Below, in pieces: positions 1 to 7,495 of a stretch of DNA of 56,812 nt; the stretch's first letter is position 1; each line of letters opens with the position of its first letter. Source of the DNA: an uncultured Armatimonadota bacterium (GTDB lineage Bacteria > Armatimonadota > Fimbriimonadia > Fimbriimonadales > Fimbriimonadaceae); NCBI GenBank assembly GCA_903927025.1, contig CAIYLG010000049.1:1-56812 (forward strand), given 5' to 3'. A model generated the notes under the pieces. The model ran no database searches. It had not been told where the DNA came from and saw nothing but the letters and a program-made list of their open reading frames with translations. A program made the position numbers and the translations under genes.

Positions 1-119
1 AGGTCGCTCAGACAGGCGGCATCATGAGACTTCAGCTCGGACGACAGATCGTTATCGATCCTACAGTAGGACCTGGCGTCTACGAGAACGTGGGAACCAT
101 CACGGTGGTCCGCAACTAA
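1..119 (+). CDS. C-terminal fragment of an unknown protein
   Basis: The reading frame is open from the left edge of the window to a TAA at 117-119, giving 38 residues that end in TITVVRN. The tail has the alternating small and hydrophobic pattern (GPGVYENVGTITV) of the last strands of an extracellular beta-sandwich domain, resembling the end of DUF4402-type surface domains, but this is only a resemblance. A strong terminator hairpin follows 23 bp later, which supports a real gene end. The function cannot be assigned from this fragment. Confidence 0.45.
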   Translation, partial: VAQTGGIMRLQLGRQIVIDPTVGPGVYENVGTITVVRN

Positions 120-142
120 GACAGACACACCCTAGAAACGAG

Positions 143-174
143 ACAGCCCAGGCGATTCCGCCTGGGCTGTTTTT
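143..174 (+). terminator. Rho-independent terminator
   Basis: A perfect 12-bp stem (143-154 with 159-170), GC-rich, closes a 4-nt loop and runs into five T residues on the plus strand. It ends the partial upstream gene and lies just beyond the stop of the convergent FecR gene, so it may serve both. Confidence 0.85.
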
Positions 175-184
175 GTCTGGATGA

Positions 185-2464
185 CTAGCCTCCGCCTCGC
201 TTCTTCTGACCACCACCGTTGTTACGGGGAGGAGCAGATCTCTGTTGAGGGGCGGCGCGTCTCTGCTGAGGAGCGGCTCTCTGTTGAGGGGCGGCACGTC
301 TTTGCTGAGGAGCGGCTCGCTGTTGGGGTGCGGCGCGTCTTTGCTGAGGGGCGGCCCGCTTTTGGGGGGCGGCACGTCTCTGCTGAGGAGCGGCCCGCTG
401 TTGGGGGGCGGCGCGTCTTTGCTGAGGAGCGGCCCGCTGTTGGGGGGCGGCGCGTTTCTGCTGAGGAGCGGCTTTTCGAACTTGCCCACCGGATCGAGTG
501 CCGACGTTTGTCTTTGTGGGTGGCTTCACCCGCGTTGGGCCAGTGGATCGTCGCGCAGTTCCCGTGTTGGGTCTCGCGGTGTTCGCCTTCACAGGCCCGC
601 CTCGTGTACGGGTGTTCGTGGTAGGTCGACTGTTCTTGACCGGTGCACCACGATTAGGCGCTGTGGTTCTCGCCGACTGACCGCGAACATTTGGATTGCC
701 TCTTGGAGGAACTGCTTTGTTGGGGGCTCCGCGCATTGGCTGTCTTGTGACGTTTGCTGGGTTCGCTCGAACGCCATTTTGAGTCGGACGGCCGATCGCG
801 CCTCGCTGGACATTAGGACGTGCCGAAGGCACTCCTCTCGCACCTGGACGACCTCGAACCACATTGGCGGCTCGTGCGGACGGCATCATCGTTCGCCCCA
901 TAGGAGCGCTGCCTCGCATCGCCTGAGCGGAGATTGGCGATCGAACTACCGATCGAGCAAGGATGGCCGCGTTTGGCCGACTGGCACCAAACGACCTAGA
1001 AGTCGTAAATGAGCCTCGATTGGGCCGTACATTGGCCGGGCCAAAGACGTTAGGTGAACCACGGCCTGCACCGTAGGAATGACCTCTCTGAAAGACGACC
1101 GCATCGGCGGCGGTTCCCGCTCGGTATCGACCGGAACCACCAAAGCCTGCACTTGCCGTTACGGACATAGCGAATGCGCTTCTTCCGTAAGATGGCTGGA
1201 ATCGGTTATTGGCACCGACGAATCCACCGGCATAAAGACCGGAGATGCGGCCACTGTTATATCCGTTGAACGATCGATTGATGTATCCGTTCGTCCAAGG
1301 ACGTCCAACGACATACCCTTGGCCACCCGGATAGTAGCTGGTTGCACCACCGATAGCAAAAGACAATGCCCAGTCTCCACCCTGGAAACCAAAGGATAGA
1401 CCCGACTGATAGACGATTTCGGTAGGTGCCAACGGGACCCAGGCGACATTGCCGTTATACACGCTGAAGCTGACCACAGCCGGTGACCAGCACTGCTGAC
1501 GCGGTCCTGGAGCCCAGCCCCATCCATCGTTATCGTGGACCCAGCTGCCGTAGTGGTACGGAGCCCAGCCCCAAGATTCCTGACCGACCCAAGTCCAGCC
1601 AAACGGATCGACCCATACCCAATGACCGTCATGGTAGGGTCTCCAGCCCGCCGACATGCCTCTTGGATGCCAAATATGGCCGTAGTGGGCATTCGGACGC
1701 CAGTCGCCATAGTTTGTAAGGTTGCCGGACATCACACCAACATTCGAAGGGATGTAAGGATCCACACGATTGTAGGAGGCATCTCGGTTATCGTTGAAAT
1801 TGTCCCAGTTGTCAGGCTGTGGAACGTCCGCTATCTGCAGGGGGGCAGTGCCATTGTCAACGTTTACATACTGTCCCGAGTTGAGTGAGACGGTGCCTTG
1901 AGATCCCTGGCAATCCGCTTTGCCCTTGCGAACAGCCACTTCTACGCCATTCGCGATTCCGACTCGGATATTTGCAGGACCTTGGGCTTTAATCGAGGTG
2001 AGCGGTGTATCAATTTGGTACACAGAAATTTTGCTTACCAGGGTTAAGGATGCAAGCCCAGTATTGAGCTTCAATTCCGTAAATTCGCCGTTGCTGTCGC
2101 TGTACAGCGTTTGCAAGGTCGCGACGGTGCCGCTTCCCAATCGCAATCGACTTCCATCGTCGAATTGGATCTCAGCGCGTCCGCCGTTGTTCACTGATAG
2201 AGACGCTCCCTGTCGCAAAGGTAGGTTGGTAGATGCTGTCGACCAATCCGAGTTCGCATCCGTGCGCCAGCTGACGCTTCCCTGAATGTAGGCTACTCGA
2301 GCCATCCTCACTGGGCCGGAATTGCCTCCGGTGTCTGATACAACCGCATCCCCTTGGGTGACTCGGTAACCGTCCTGCGCGACGGCGGCGGAGATCAGCG
2401 AAAGACTTAAGGCGGCAAATGCACCCGCAGTTTTCCACCGCATGAAATTGACTTGTATTTGCAT
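185..2464 (-). CDS. Secreted FecR-domain / DUF6600 protein with a C-terminal RAAPQQ repeat tail
   Basis: About 759 residues. A signal peptide is visible (MRWKTAGAFAALSLSLIS, then AAVAQ), so the protein is exported. A FecR-type beta domain follows at about residues 40-110, with typical GSVSWR and FDDGSRLRLGSG patterns. A Trp/Gly/His-rich DUF6600-like segment lies at about 255-325 (GWRPYHDGHWVWVDPFGW, GWAPYHYGSW, GWGWAPGP). From about residue 470 the chain is basic and disordered (Arg, Pro, Asn, Ala), and it finishes in tandem RAAPQQ and RRAAPQQ units. Proteins of this build are predicted surface or periplasmic scaffolds, and substrate and partner are unknown. Start choice is uncertain: the ATG at 2464 lies upstream of the signal peptide, another ATG at 2443 would start directly at MRWK, and the longer TTG start at 2485 is unlikely. 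No operon partner is seen. Confidence 0.8.
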   Translation of the reverse strand: MQIQVNFMRWKTAGAFAALSLSLISAAVAQDGYRVTQGDAVVSDTGGNSGPVRMARVAYIQGSVSWRTDANSDWSTASTNLPLRQGASLSVNNGGRAEIQFDDGSRLRLGSGTVATLQTLYSDSNGEFTELKLNTGLASLTLVSKISVYQIDTPLTSIKAQGPANIRVGIANGVEVAVRKGKADCQGSQGTVSLNSGQYVNVDNGTAPLQIADVPQPDNWDNFNDNRDASYNRVDPYIPSNVGVMSGNLTNYGDWRPNAHYGHIWHPRGMSAGWRPYHDGHWVWVDPFGWTWVGQESWGWAPYHYGSWVHDNDGWGWAPGPRQQCWSPAVVSFSVYNGNVAWVPLAPTEIVYQSGLSFGFQGGDWALSFAIGGATSYYPGGQGYVVGRPWTNGYINRSFNGYNSGRISGLYAGGFVGANNRFQPSYGRSAFAMSVTASAGFGGSGRYRAGTAADAVVFQRGHSYGAGRGSPNVFGPANVRPNRGSFTTSRSFGASRPNAAILARSVVRSPISAQAMRGSAPMGRTMMPSARAANVVRGRPGARGVPSARPNVQRGAIGRPTQNGVRANPANVTRQPMRGAPNKAVPPRGNPNVRGQSARTTAPNRGAPVKNSRPTTNTRTRGGPVKANTARPNTGTARRSTGPTRVKPPTKTNVGTRSGGQVRKAAPQQKRAAPQQRAAPQQRRAAPQQRAAPQQRRAAPQKRAAPQQRRAAPQQRAAPQQRRAAPQQRAAPQQRRAAPQQRSAPPRNNGGGQKKRGGG

Positions 2465-2539
2465 CGTGACGGTCGGACCCACCAACTGATCAGGATGTTC
2501 CCCAACCGTCAGCCTCGTGCTAAGTCATGCACGGCCGGA

Positions 2540-2869
2540 CTACTCTTCGGACTTAGCCAAGAGCTGCTTCAAATGCTCAATCTCTGCATTTGCCTTGGCA
2601 AGGATGATTCTGTTCTCATCGGCCAGCGTCATCGCCTCAGCCTCATGCTCGGAGACGTAGTCGGAATGAACAACATCCGCATTCCGCTGAACAAACTTTG
2701 CGACTAATTCAGATCGGCTCAGGTTGCCCAACTTGCCTCGAATCCGAACCCAATAGCTGTTGACGGTTCCGGTTTGGATCCCAAGCTCATGCGCGACCAT
2801 TTCGTCGGTAAAGCCTTTCGCGGCAAACGTCAGCACAGTAAGTTCCCTTGCAGACAGTTCGGTTTTCAA
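2540..2869 (-). CDS. Small LuxR/GerE-type DNA-binding protein
   Basis: A 109-residue protein with an N-terminal LuxR helix-turn-helix (residues about 4-60: LSARELTVLTFAAKGFTDE, then GIQTGTVNSYWVRIRGKL) and a short C-terminal coiled coil (AEIEHLKQLLAKSEE). It lacks a receiver domain. The recognition helix GTVNSYW closely matches GTVNTYW in the protein at 3446-4108, so the two are probably paralogs that arose locally. It is divergent from the receiver-domain gene across a region of about 170 bp that probably holds both promoters. The start is a TTG, because the nearby ATG is out of frame. It is probably a transcriptional regulator with unknown targets. Confidence 0.7.
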   Translation of the reverse strand: MKTELSARELTVLTFAAKGFTDEMVAHELGIQTGTVNSYWVRIRGKLGNLSRSELVAKFVQRNADVVHSDYVSEHEAEAMTLADENRIILAKANAEIEHLKQLLAKSEE

Positions 2870-3039
2870 GATTGCGCCATGTAGATACGACTAGACAAGT
2901 ATATACGCCTTTTTCAATACCCAATAACCTATTCACAGATTTGTGTACTTTTGAAGTCGTGCATCTCATCTGGGACGCAATTACATGACGTTTGAAATTG
3001 GACTTCCGCAACAACCTTGACTCAAGGCATGATCTGGTT

Positions 3040-3459
3040 ATGAAGTTTCAACCGAGTGTGCTCTTGGTGGACGGCAATTCTGTGGAGGAGGAGCTTGTTC
3101 GTAAAGCAATTACAAATTCCGAAACAGACTGCACCCTCAGAGTGGCCAGCGACGGAATCGATGCGTGCAAGATCCTTTTCGAATCTGGCAACAAACTCCC
3201 TTCATTCATTCTGGTGGAACTCAACGCCCCGCGACTCAATGCGTTCGAACTGCTGACCCTCATCCGAAAGCGGCCTGAAACCAGCCGCGTTCCCATCATC
3301 GTCCTCTCCCGCACTGGCGATGACACCGATGTTTCCCGCTGCTTGGACCTTGGCGCCAACAGCTTTGTCCAAAAGGACGTCGACTTGGATCTATATGAGG
3401 CGCGCCTTAAGCTGCTCCTCTACTACTGGATTGCGGTGAATCGAAATGTCAACACGTGA
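3040..3459 (+). CDS. Response-regulator receiver domain protein with Glu at the phospho-acceptor site
   Basis: A stand-alone receiver (REC) fold of about 139 residues. VLLVDGN supplies an acidic-pocket Asp and VQKD supplies the conserved Lys. The strand that normally carries the phospho-acceptor Asp reads FILVELNAPRLNAFELL, with Glu (GAA codon) where Asp is expected. In other receivers Asp-to-Glu changes can mimic phosphorylation, so this may be a constitutively active or phosphorylation-independent receiver (inference). The ATG at 3040 begins directly at the REC fold; an in-frame TTG at 2992 would add 16 residues. Its end overlaps the next gene by 14 bp, which implies co-translation with the LuxR-PAS protein. 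Confidence 0.8.
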   Translation: MKFQPSVLLVDGNSVEEELVRKAITNSETDCTLRVASDGIDACKILFESGNKLPSFILVELNAPRLNAFELLTLIRKRPETSRVPIIVLSRTGDDTDVSRCLDLGANSFVQKDVDLDLYEARLKLLLYYWIAVNRNVNT

Positions 3460-4108
3460 ACTGTCCCCTCGAGAAGAAGAAATTGTCGAACTATGTGTGG
3501 AGGGACTAACCAACGACGCCATCGCCGCCCGCCTTGGACTCAGCGTCGGAACAGTGAACACCTATTGGCTGAGAATCAAGCTGAAGGTTGGCGGTCAGGG
3601 CCGCACAGATACTGTCGTTCGGGTGATCAAGGAACGAGCCGAAAAGGCGCTAAGAGAAGCAAATGTGGAACGGCGGGAATTCATGGAGATCGTCGCTGAA
3701 AAGGAGCGTGGAGTGCTCGAGCTGCGAGCCGCCCTCGCGTTGCTCCAAATGGCGATGGACCAGATAAAGTCTACGGTTTGGGCTACCGACAATGACCTCA
3801 ACATTCATATTCTCGCCAATGGAGAATTTCCTACCACCCATTTCGGAGTGCGGTGGGAGATTGGGAAAAGCGTCTATGAAATATTCAAAACAAAGGACCC
3901 AACCGATTTGGCGGTGGCGGCCCACTTTGACGCACTTAAGGGGAAGGAGACAGAAGTTCGGCTCACGGGAGAGTTCAAAAGCCTGTTGCTGAGGGTGATT
4001 CCGCTTCGCGATGAGGCAGGAGAAATCATGGGGTGCATCAGCATTCTGAACAGCATTGGAGAGCATGGTGAGGCTCCCCAGCTCCTGAAAATGTCTGCTC
4101 CAGCGTAG
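3446..4108 (+). CDS. LuxR-type HTH protein with coiled coil and C-terminal PAS-like domain
   Basis: 220 residues. A LuxR/GerE helix-turn-helix is at the very N-terminus (residues about 5-62: LSPREEEIVELCVEGLTND, then GTVNTYWLRIKLKV). A heptad-rich helix follows at about 65-115, then a PAS-like fold at about 112-205 (STVWATDNDLNIHILANGE ... LLLRVIPLRDEAGEIMGCI). HTH-first order is the reverse of the usual receiver-HTH arrangement. The start overlaps the receiver gene by 14 bp, so the pair probably acts together, with the receiver as a trans-acting input. A ligand or redox input through the PAS domain is possible, but no cofactor residue can be singled out. Confidence 0.75.
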   Translation: MSTRELSPREEEIVELCVEGLTNDAIAARLGLSVGTVNTYWLRIKLKVGGQGRTDTVVRVIKERAEKALREANVERREFMEIVAEKERGVLELRAALALLQMAMDQIKSTVWATDNDLNIHILANGEFPTTHFGVRWEIGKSVYEIFKTKDPTDLAVAAHFDALKGKETEVRLTGEFKSLLLRVIPLRDEAGEIMGCISILNSIGEHGEAPQLLKMSAPA

Positions 4109-4161
4109 ACGAGGCCCAGGCTGGAAAGGAGGCAGAGTCGCCCCCTTGTTCTATCCTCTCT

Positions 4162-4704
4162 CTAAACTGAGAGCGCAGGAACTTCAGGAGTCGAGGTGAA
4201 TCCCTCAATCCTGGTCGCTGGTGTTGTGGCCAGAGTCGCTTTGGCCCGCTCAACCGCCTCTTGGGAACCATGAGCCAATAACAGGAAGCTTCCCGCCTTG
4301 ATTTCTGACTCGTACCGCACGATGCTCTTGTCAGGAATGCCAATACTTGCCAATGCCCCACCGAGTGCGGCGAATCCACCGCCAAGGATTGCTCCCTCAA
4401 GGGCGGCCGCAATCCAACCGGCAAACATGAGTGCGCCTACGCCCGGGACCACCAGCATTGCGGACCCAAACAGCAGGCCCCAAATCGAACCCCAGAAGGC
4501 TCCGAACTTGCCCCACGTAAGCATTCGATCTCCGGAGTTGACAAACCCCATCGGCTGCTCGACGATTTCATAGTTTTGACCAACGATGCTGAGCCGGCGC
4601 ATGTTGTATCCCGTTGAATTCAGCAGCTTCACTGCCTCTTCGGCCTGGCCGTGGGTGGCATAGACGGCAACTACGTGATCTGTAACAGTTTGGGATTCGC
4701 TCAT
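4162..4704 (-). CDS. YflT/general-stress-17M-like membrane-associated protein
   Basis: 180 residues. The start is the ATG at 4704, preceded by an AGGAGA ribosome site with good spacing. The N-terminal part (HVVAVYATHGQAEEAVKLLNSTGYNMRRLSIVG) matches the alpha-beta fold of the general stress protein 17M (YflT) family. A Gly/Ala-rich hydrophobic stretch at about residues 65-125 probably forms two membrane helices with glycine-zipper character. A C-terminal segment (GSFLLLAHGSQEAVERAKATL) repeats the alpha-beta motif. It is probably stress-related, with unknown biochemistry. It is monocistronic and convergent with the LuxR-PAS gene. Confidence 0.65.
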   Translation of the reverse strand: MSESQTVTDHVVAVYATHGQAEEAVKLLNSTGYNMRRLSIVGQNYEIVEQPMGFVNSGDRMLTWGKFGAFWGSIWGLLFGSAMLVVPGVGALMFAGWIAAALEGAILGGGFAALGGALASIGIPDKSIVRYESEIKAGSFLLLAHGSQEAVERAKATLATTPATRIEGFTSTPEVPALSV

Positions 4705-5326
4705 AAGTTTTCTCCTGATCGGGCAGTCGCCGCGACCGTTTTTGGCCTCTCTTCGATTTCGCTCGGTGCGCACTGATTCGCGTCTTTACATGAGGAAAAT
4801 CTGAAGGTCGGATGAGTCCCAGTCTGTCCTTACAATATTCGGGCTTCCAGTCCAGTTCTCTACTGTCAACAAATGAGCGTCCAACAACTGAACAGCGGCG
4901 ATCCACCCCACCAATCTTTTCAACATTCCTGAGTTACCACGCTGGCAAGATTATAAAACAGATTCATCATTCTGGCGAACAGTAGGCCACCTCTGATTGC
5001 ATGCTAAAGCATCGCTCCTAGTGAAGGCCGAAACCTAATGCCATCCAGCATGGGATCTGCAACTTAAGTGGTGCTGTACTACGATGCGAAGCTGCGCAAG
5101 GCAAGGCTTCATGGATCGGTTTCCTCGCCTGCATACAGCGTCTGTCAGGAGAAGGAGTCCCTCCCAAAAACTGGGGCGATTGCCCCTGAATGCAGGGCGA
5201 ATCTCATGATTCCAATCTCACAGTGGATGGCATGCCTGCCGGAGCCAGCGTTCCCCTCAAATGAGCTAGGGACTTCAGTATTCCAACCCATAGCGTGTAG
5301 CATGAGGCTGCAACGGAGCAAAAACC
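4705..5326. other. Intergenic region with no supported gene
   Basis: About 620 bp between two divergently oriented genes. Short open frames exist on both strands, but none has family resemblance, a convincing ribosome site or a credible composition. A GGAG site just before 5327 belongs to the esterase gene. The promoters of both flanking genes should lie here, although I cannot place -35/-10 boxes with confidence. Confidence 0.5.
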
Positions 5327-7447
5327 ATGGTGCACTTCCGACCTCTTTCCACATCATTACTCCTGCTCTTCGGTGTTCCCTTGGTGATGGCAGGGCAGTT
5401 TGGACCGCCGGCCCCCCCTCCGCCATTTGACGATCACGCCGAGATGATGCGGCAGCTTGGCCTGAAGACGCTTCGCCCCGGTCCGAATCCGAACAATCAG
5501 GCCACCTTTGATGAGGCGATTGCCAACCCTTACAAAGACTCGATGCCGGATGTCCTCAAGATGGCCGACGGATCGAAGGTGGAGAACCCGCTACAGTGGC
5601 GGAGGCGTCGTCGAGAGTTAGTTGAGCTATTCAACCGCGAAGTCTACGGCCGAGTGCCCAACAACGCTCCCAAGGTGAGATGGGAAGTCACTGGGATCAC
5701 CCCAGGCGTGGCTGGTGACATCCCAGTTGTTACCAAAACCCTCATCGGTCACGTCGACAATCGCTCTTATCCATCGTTGACGGTCGACATTCAGGCGAAC
5801 TACACGGTGCCGGCTCACGCCACCCAGGCAGTTCCCATCATTGTGGAGTTTGGCTTTGGCGGAATGTTTGGCGGCTTCCGCCCAAACCCTCAGGTTAAAC
5901 CGTGGACTCAGCAGGCGATTGAGCATGGATGGGGATATGGAACCATCGTTCCGAACTCGATTCAGCCAGACAACAATCACCTCGAGCAGGGCGTCATCGG
6001 CCTTTGCAACAAAGGCAAGCCCCGCAAACCGCAGGATTGGGGTGCGCTTCGAGCCTGGGGTTGGGGCCTCAGCAAGCTCATCGACTACTTCCAGTCGGAT
6101 CGGGCCAGCATGGTCGACCCCGGCAAGGTCGGGATTGAAGGCGTTTCACGATACGGGAAGGCAGCCCTAGTGGCGCAGGCATTTGATCAGCGCGTCGCGG
6201 TCGGATTTATAGGCTCCTCCGGCGAAGGTGGCGCCAAGCTTCACCGTCACATCTTTGGCGAAGCAGTCGAAAATTTGGCAGGGGGCGAGTTCTACTGGAT
6301 GGCGGGCAACTTCATCAAGTACGGGTGTTCAGAACCAAGTCGGACGGCGGCCGACATTCCTGTCGACTCCCATGAACTCATCGCCCTTTGTGCTCCAAGA
6401 CCCTGTCTTATCAGTTACGGGCTCGTCGAAAAAGGGGATGCCAAGTGGGTAGATGCCCACGGCAGCTTCGAAGCGGGGGTGCTTGCCGGCCCCGTCTATC
6501 GCTTGCTGGGCAGGGGAGACTTTGGGACTCCAGGCGACTATCTTACCGACCCCATGCCTCCCGTCAACCAGTTGATCGGCGGTGAACTCGCTTGGCGGCA
6601 GCACGATGGTGGGCATGAGGTCACTCCAAACTGGCCGACCTTTTTTGAGTGGGCGGGACGATTCATTTCTGCGCCTGCCGTTCCAACGGATAAGACACCC
6701 CTTCGAGTCAGAGCAGATATGCCGTCAGGTCGCACCGACATAAATTCAATAATCGCCCATGCACAGTTGCTCCAGAAAGCGGCCAAGGGTGGAATCGACG
6801 TCTACTTTGAGGGAGACAGCATCACGCGGCGGTGGGGAACCAGCGATACCGCTTGGACTGCGCTGTTGGAGAACTGGAAGGCAAACTTCTTTGGCTGGAA
6901 CGCGGCGGACTTCGGCTGGGGCGCCGATTACACCCGGAACATCCTCTGGCGACTCAAGAACGGTGAACTGGACGGGGTGAATCCGAAAGTCATCGTGGTT
7001 CTCGCCGGGACCAACAACATTGGTGCCGGGGAATCGGCGGATGAAGTTGCCAAAGGCGTCATCGCGATCGTAAGAACCTGCGAGCAGAAAGCTCCCAACG
7101 CGAAGATCATCCTCACAGCGATCTTCCCTCGGAACGACCGGCAAGGACTTGTCGGGATCGCTGACGAAGCAAATGCCAAGCTCAAGGCCTTCTGCGACGG
7201 AAAACGAGTCCGATTCCTCGACGTCAACTCGCGTCTCGCCGACAGGTCTGGCAGGTTGATCAAGGGAATCACTGTCGACAATCTGCACCCATCGGTTCAG
7301 GGCTATCAAGTCTGGGCAGACGGCCTCAAACCCATTCTCACGGAGCTTCTTGGCCCGCCCTCCAAGACAGACCACGCTCCCGCCCCCACCGGAGACCCAA
7401 GCCAAGCCCCGCCAAGGCAAGGCGGGCCGAGACGAGTCGGCGGGTAG
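5327..7447 (+). CDS. Fusion esterase: glucuronoyl-esterase-like (CE15) domain plus SGNH/GDSL hydrolase domain
   Basis: 706 residues with an N-terminal signal peptide (LLLLFGVPLVMAGQF), so secreted. Residues about 60-450 form an alpha/beta hydrolase with the CE15 motif GVSRYGK (nucleophile Ser) and a late His in GGHEV. CE15 enzymes cleave ester bonds between lignin alcohols and 4-O-methylglucuronic acid on xylan. Residues about 495-680 are an SGNH hydrolase: GDSITRRWG (block I), a Gly in block II, GTNN (block III) and DNLHPS (block V with catalytic Asp/His). SGNH enzymes of this kind often deacetylate polysaccharides. The fusion therefore suggests a two-step deesterase for decorated hemicellulose (inference). 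The tail is a Pro/Gly-rich linker. The ATG follows GGAG at suitable distance. Confidence 0.85.
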   Translation: MVHFRPLSTSLLLLFGVPLVMAGQFGPPAPPPPFDDHAEMMRQLGLKTLRPGPNPNNQATFDEAIANPYKDSMPDVLKMADGSKVENPLQWRRRRRELVELFNREVYGRVPNNAPKVRWEVTGITPGVAGDIPVVTKTLIGHVDNRSYPSLTVDIQANYTVPAHATQAVPIIVEFGFGGMFGGFRPNPQVKPWTQQAIEHGWGYGTIVPNSIQPDNNHLEQGVIGLCNKGKPRKPQDWGALRAWGWGLSKLIDYFQSDRASMVDPGKVGIEGVSRYGKAALVAQAFDQRVAVGFIGSSGEGGAKLHRHIFGEAVENLAGGEFYWMAGNFIKYGCSEPSRTAADIPVDSHELIALCAPRPCLISYGLVEKGDAKWVDAHGSFEAGVLAGPVYRLLGRGDFGTPGDYLTDPMPPVNQLIGGELAWRQHDGGHEVTPNWPTFFEWAGRFISAPAVPTDKTPLRVRADMPSGRTDINSIIAHAQLLQKAAKGGIDVYFEGDSITRRWGTSDTAWTALLENWKANFFGWNAADFGWGADYTRNILWRLKNGELDGVNPKVIVVLAGTNNIGAGESADEVAKGVIAIVRTCEQKAPNAKIILTAIFPRNDRQGLVGIADEANAKLKAFCDGKRVRFLDVNSRLADRSGRLIKGITVDNLHPSVQGYQVWADGLKPILTELLGPPSKTDHAPAPTGDPSQAPPRQGGPRRVGG

Positions 7448-7457
7448 CGGAACCACC

Positions 7458-7493
7458 ACGTTGATGGTCGCCGCCCTAGGCGACCATCAACGT
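7458..7493. terminator. Bidirectional hairpin between convergent genes
   Basis: A perfect 15-bp inverted repeat (7458-7472 with 7479-7493) and 6-nt loop lie between the stops of the esterase and the ankyrin gene. No T-run follows, so intrinsic termination is not certain. Confidence 0.6.
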
Positions 7494-7495
7494 AG

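Noticed and set aside
5068-5430. A 120-codon plus-strand frame upstream of and overlapping the esterase gene
   Set aside because: It has no start signal, family likeness or credible composition, and it overlaps the well-supported esterase start.
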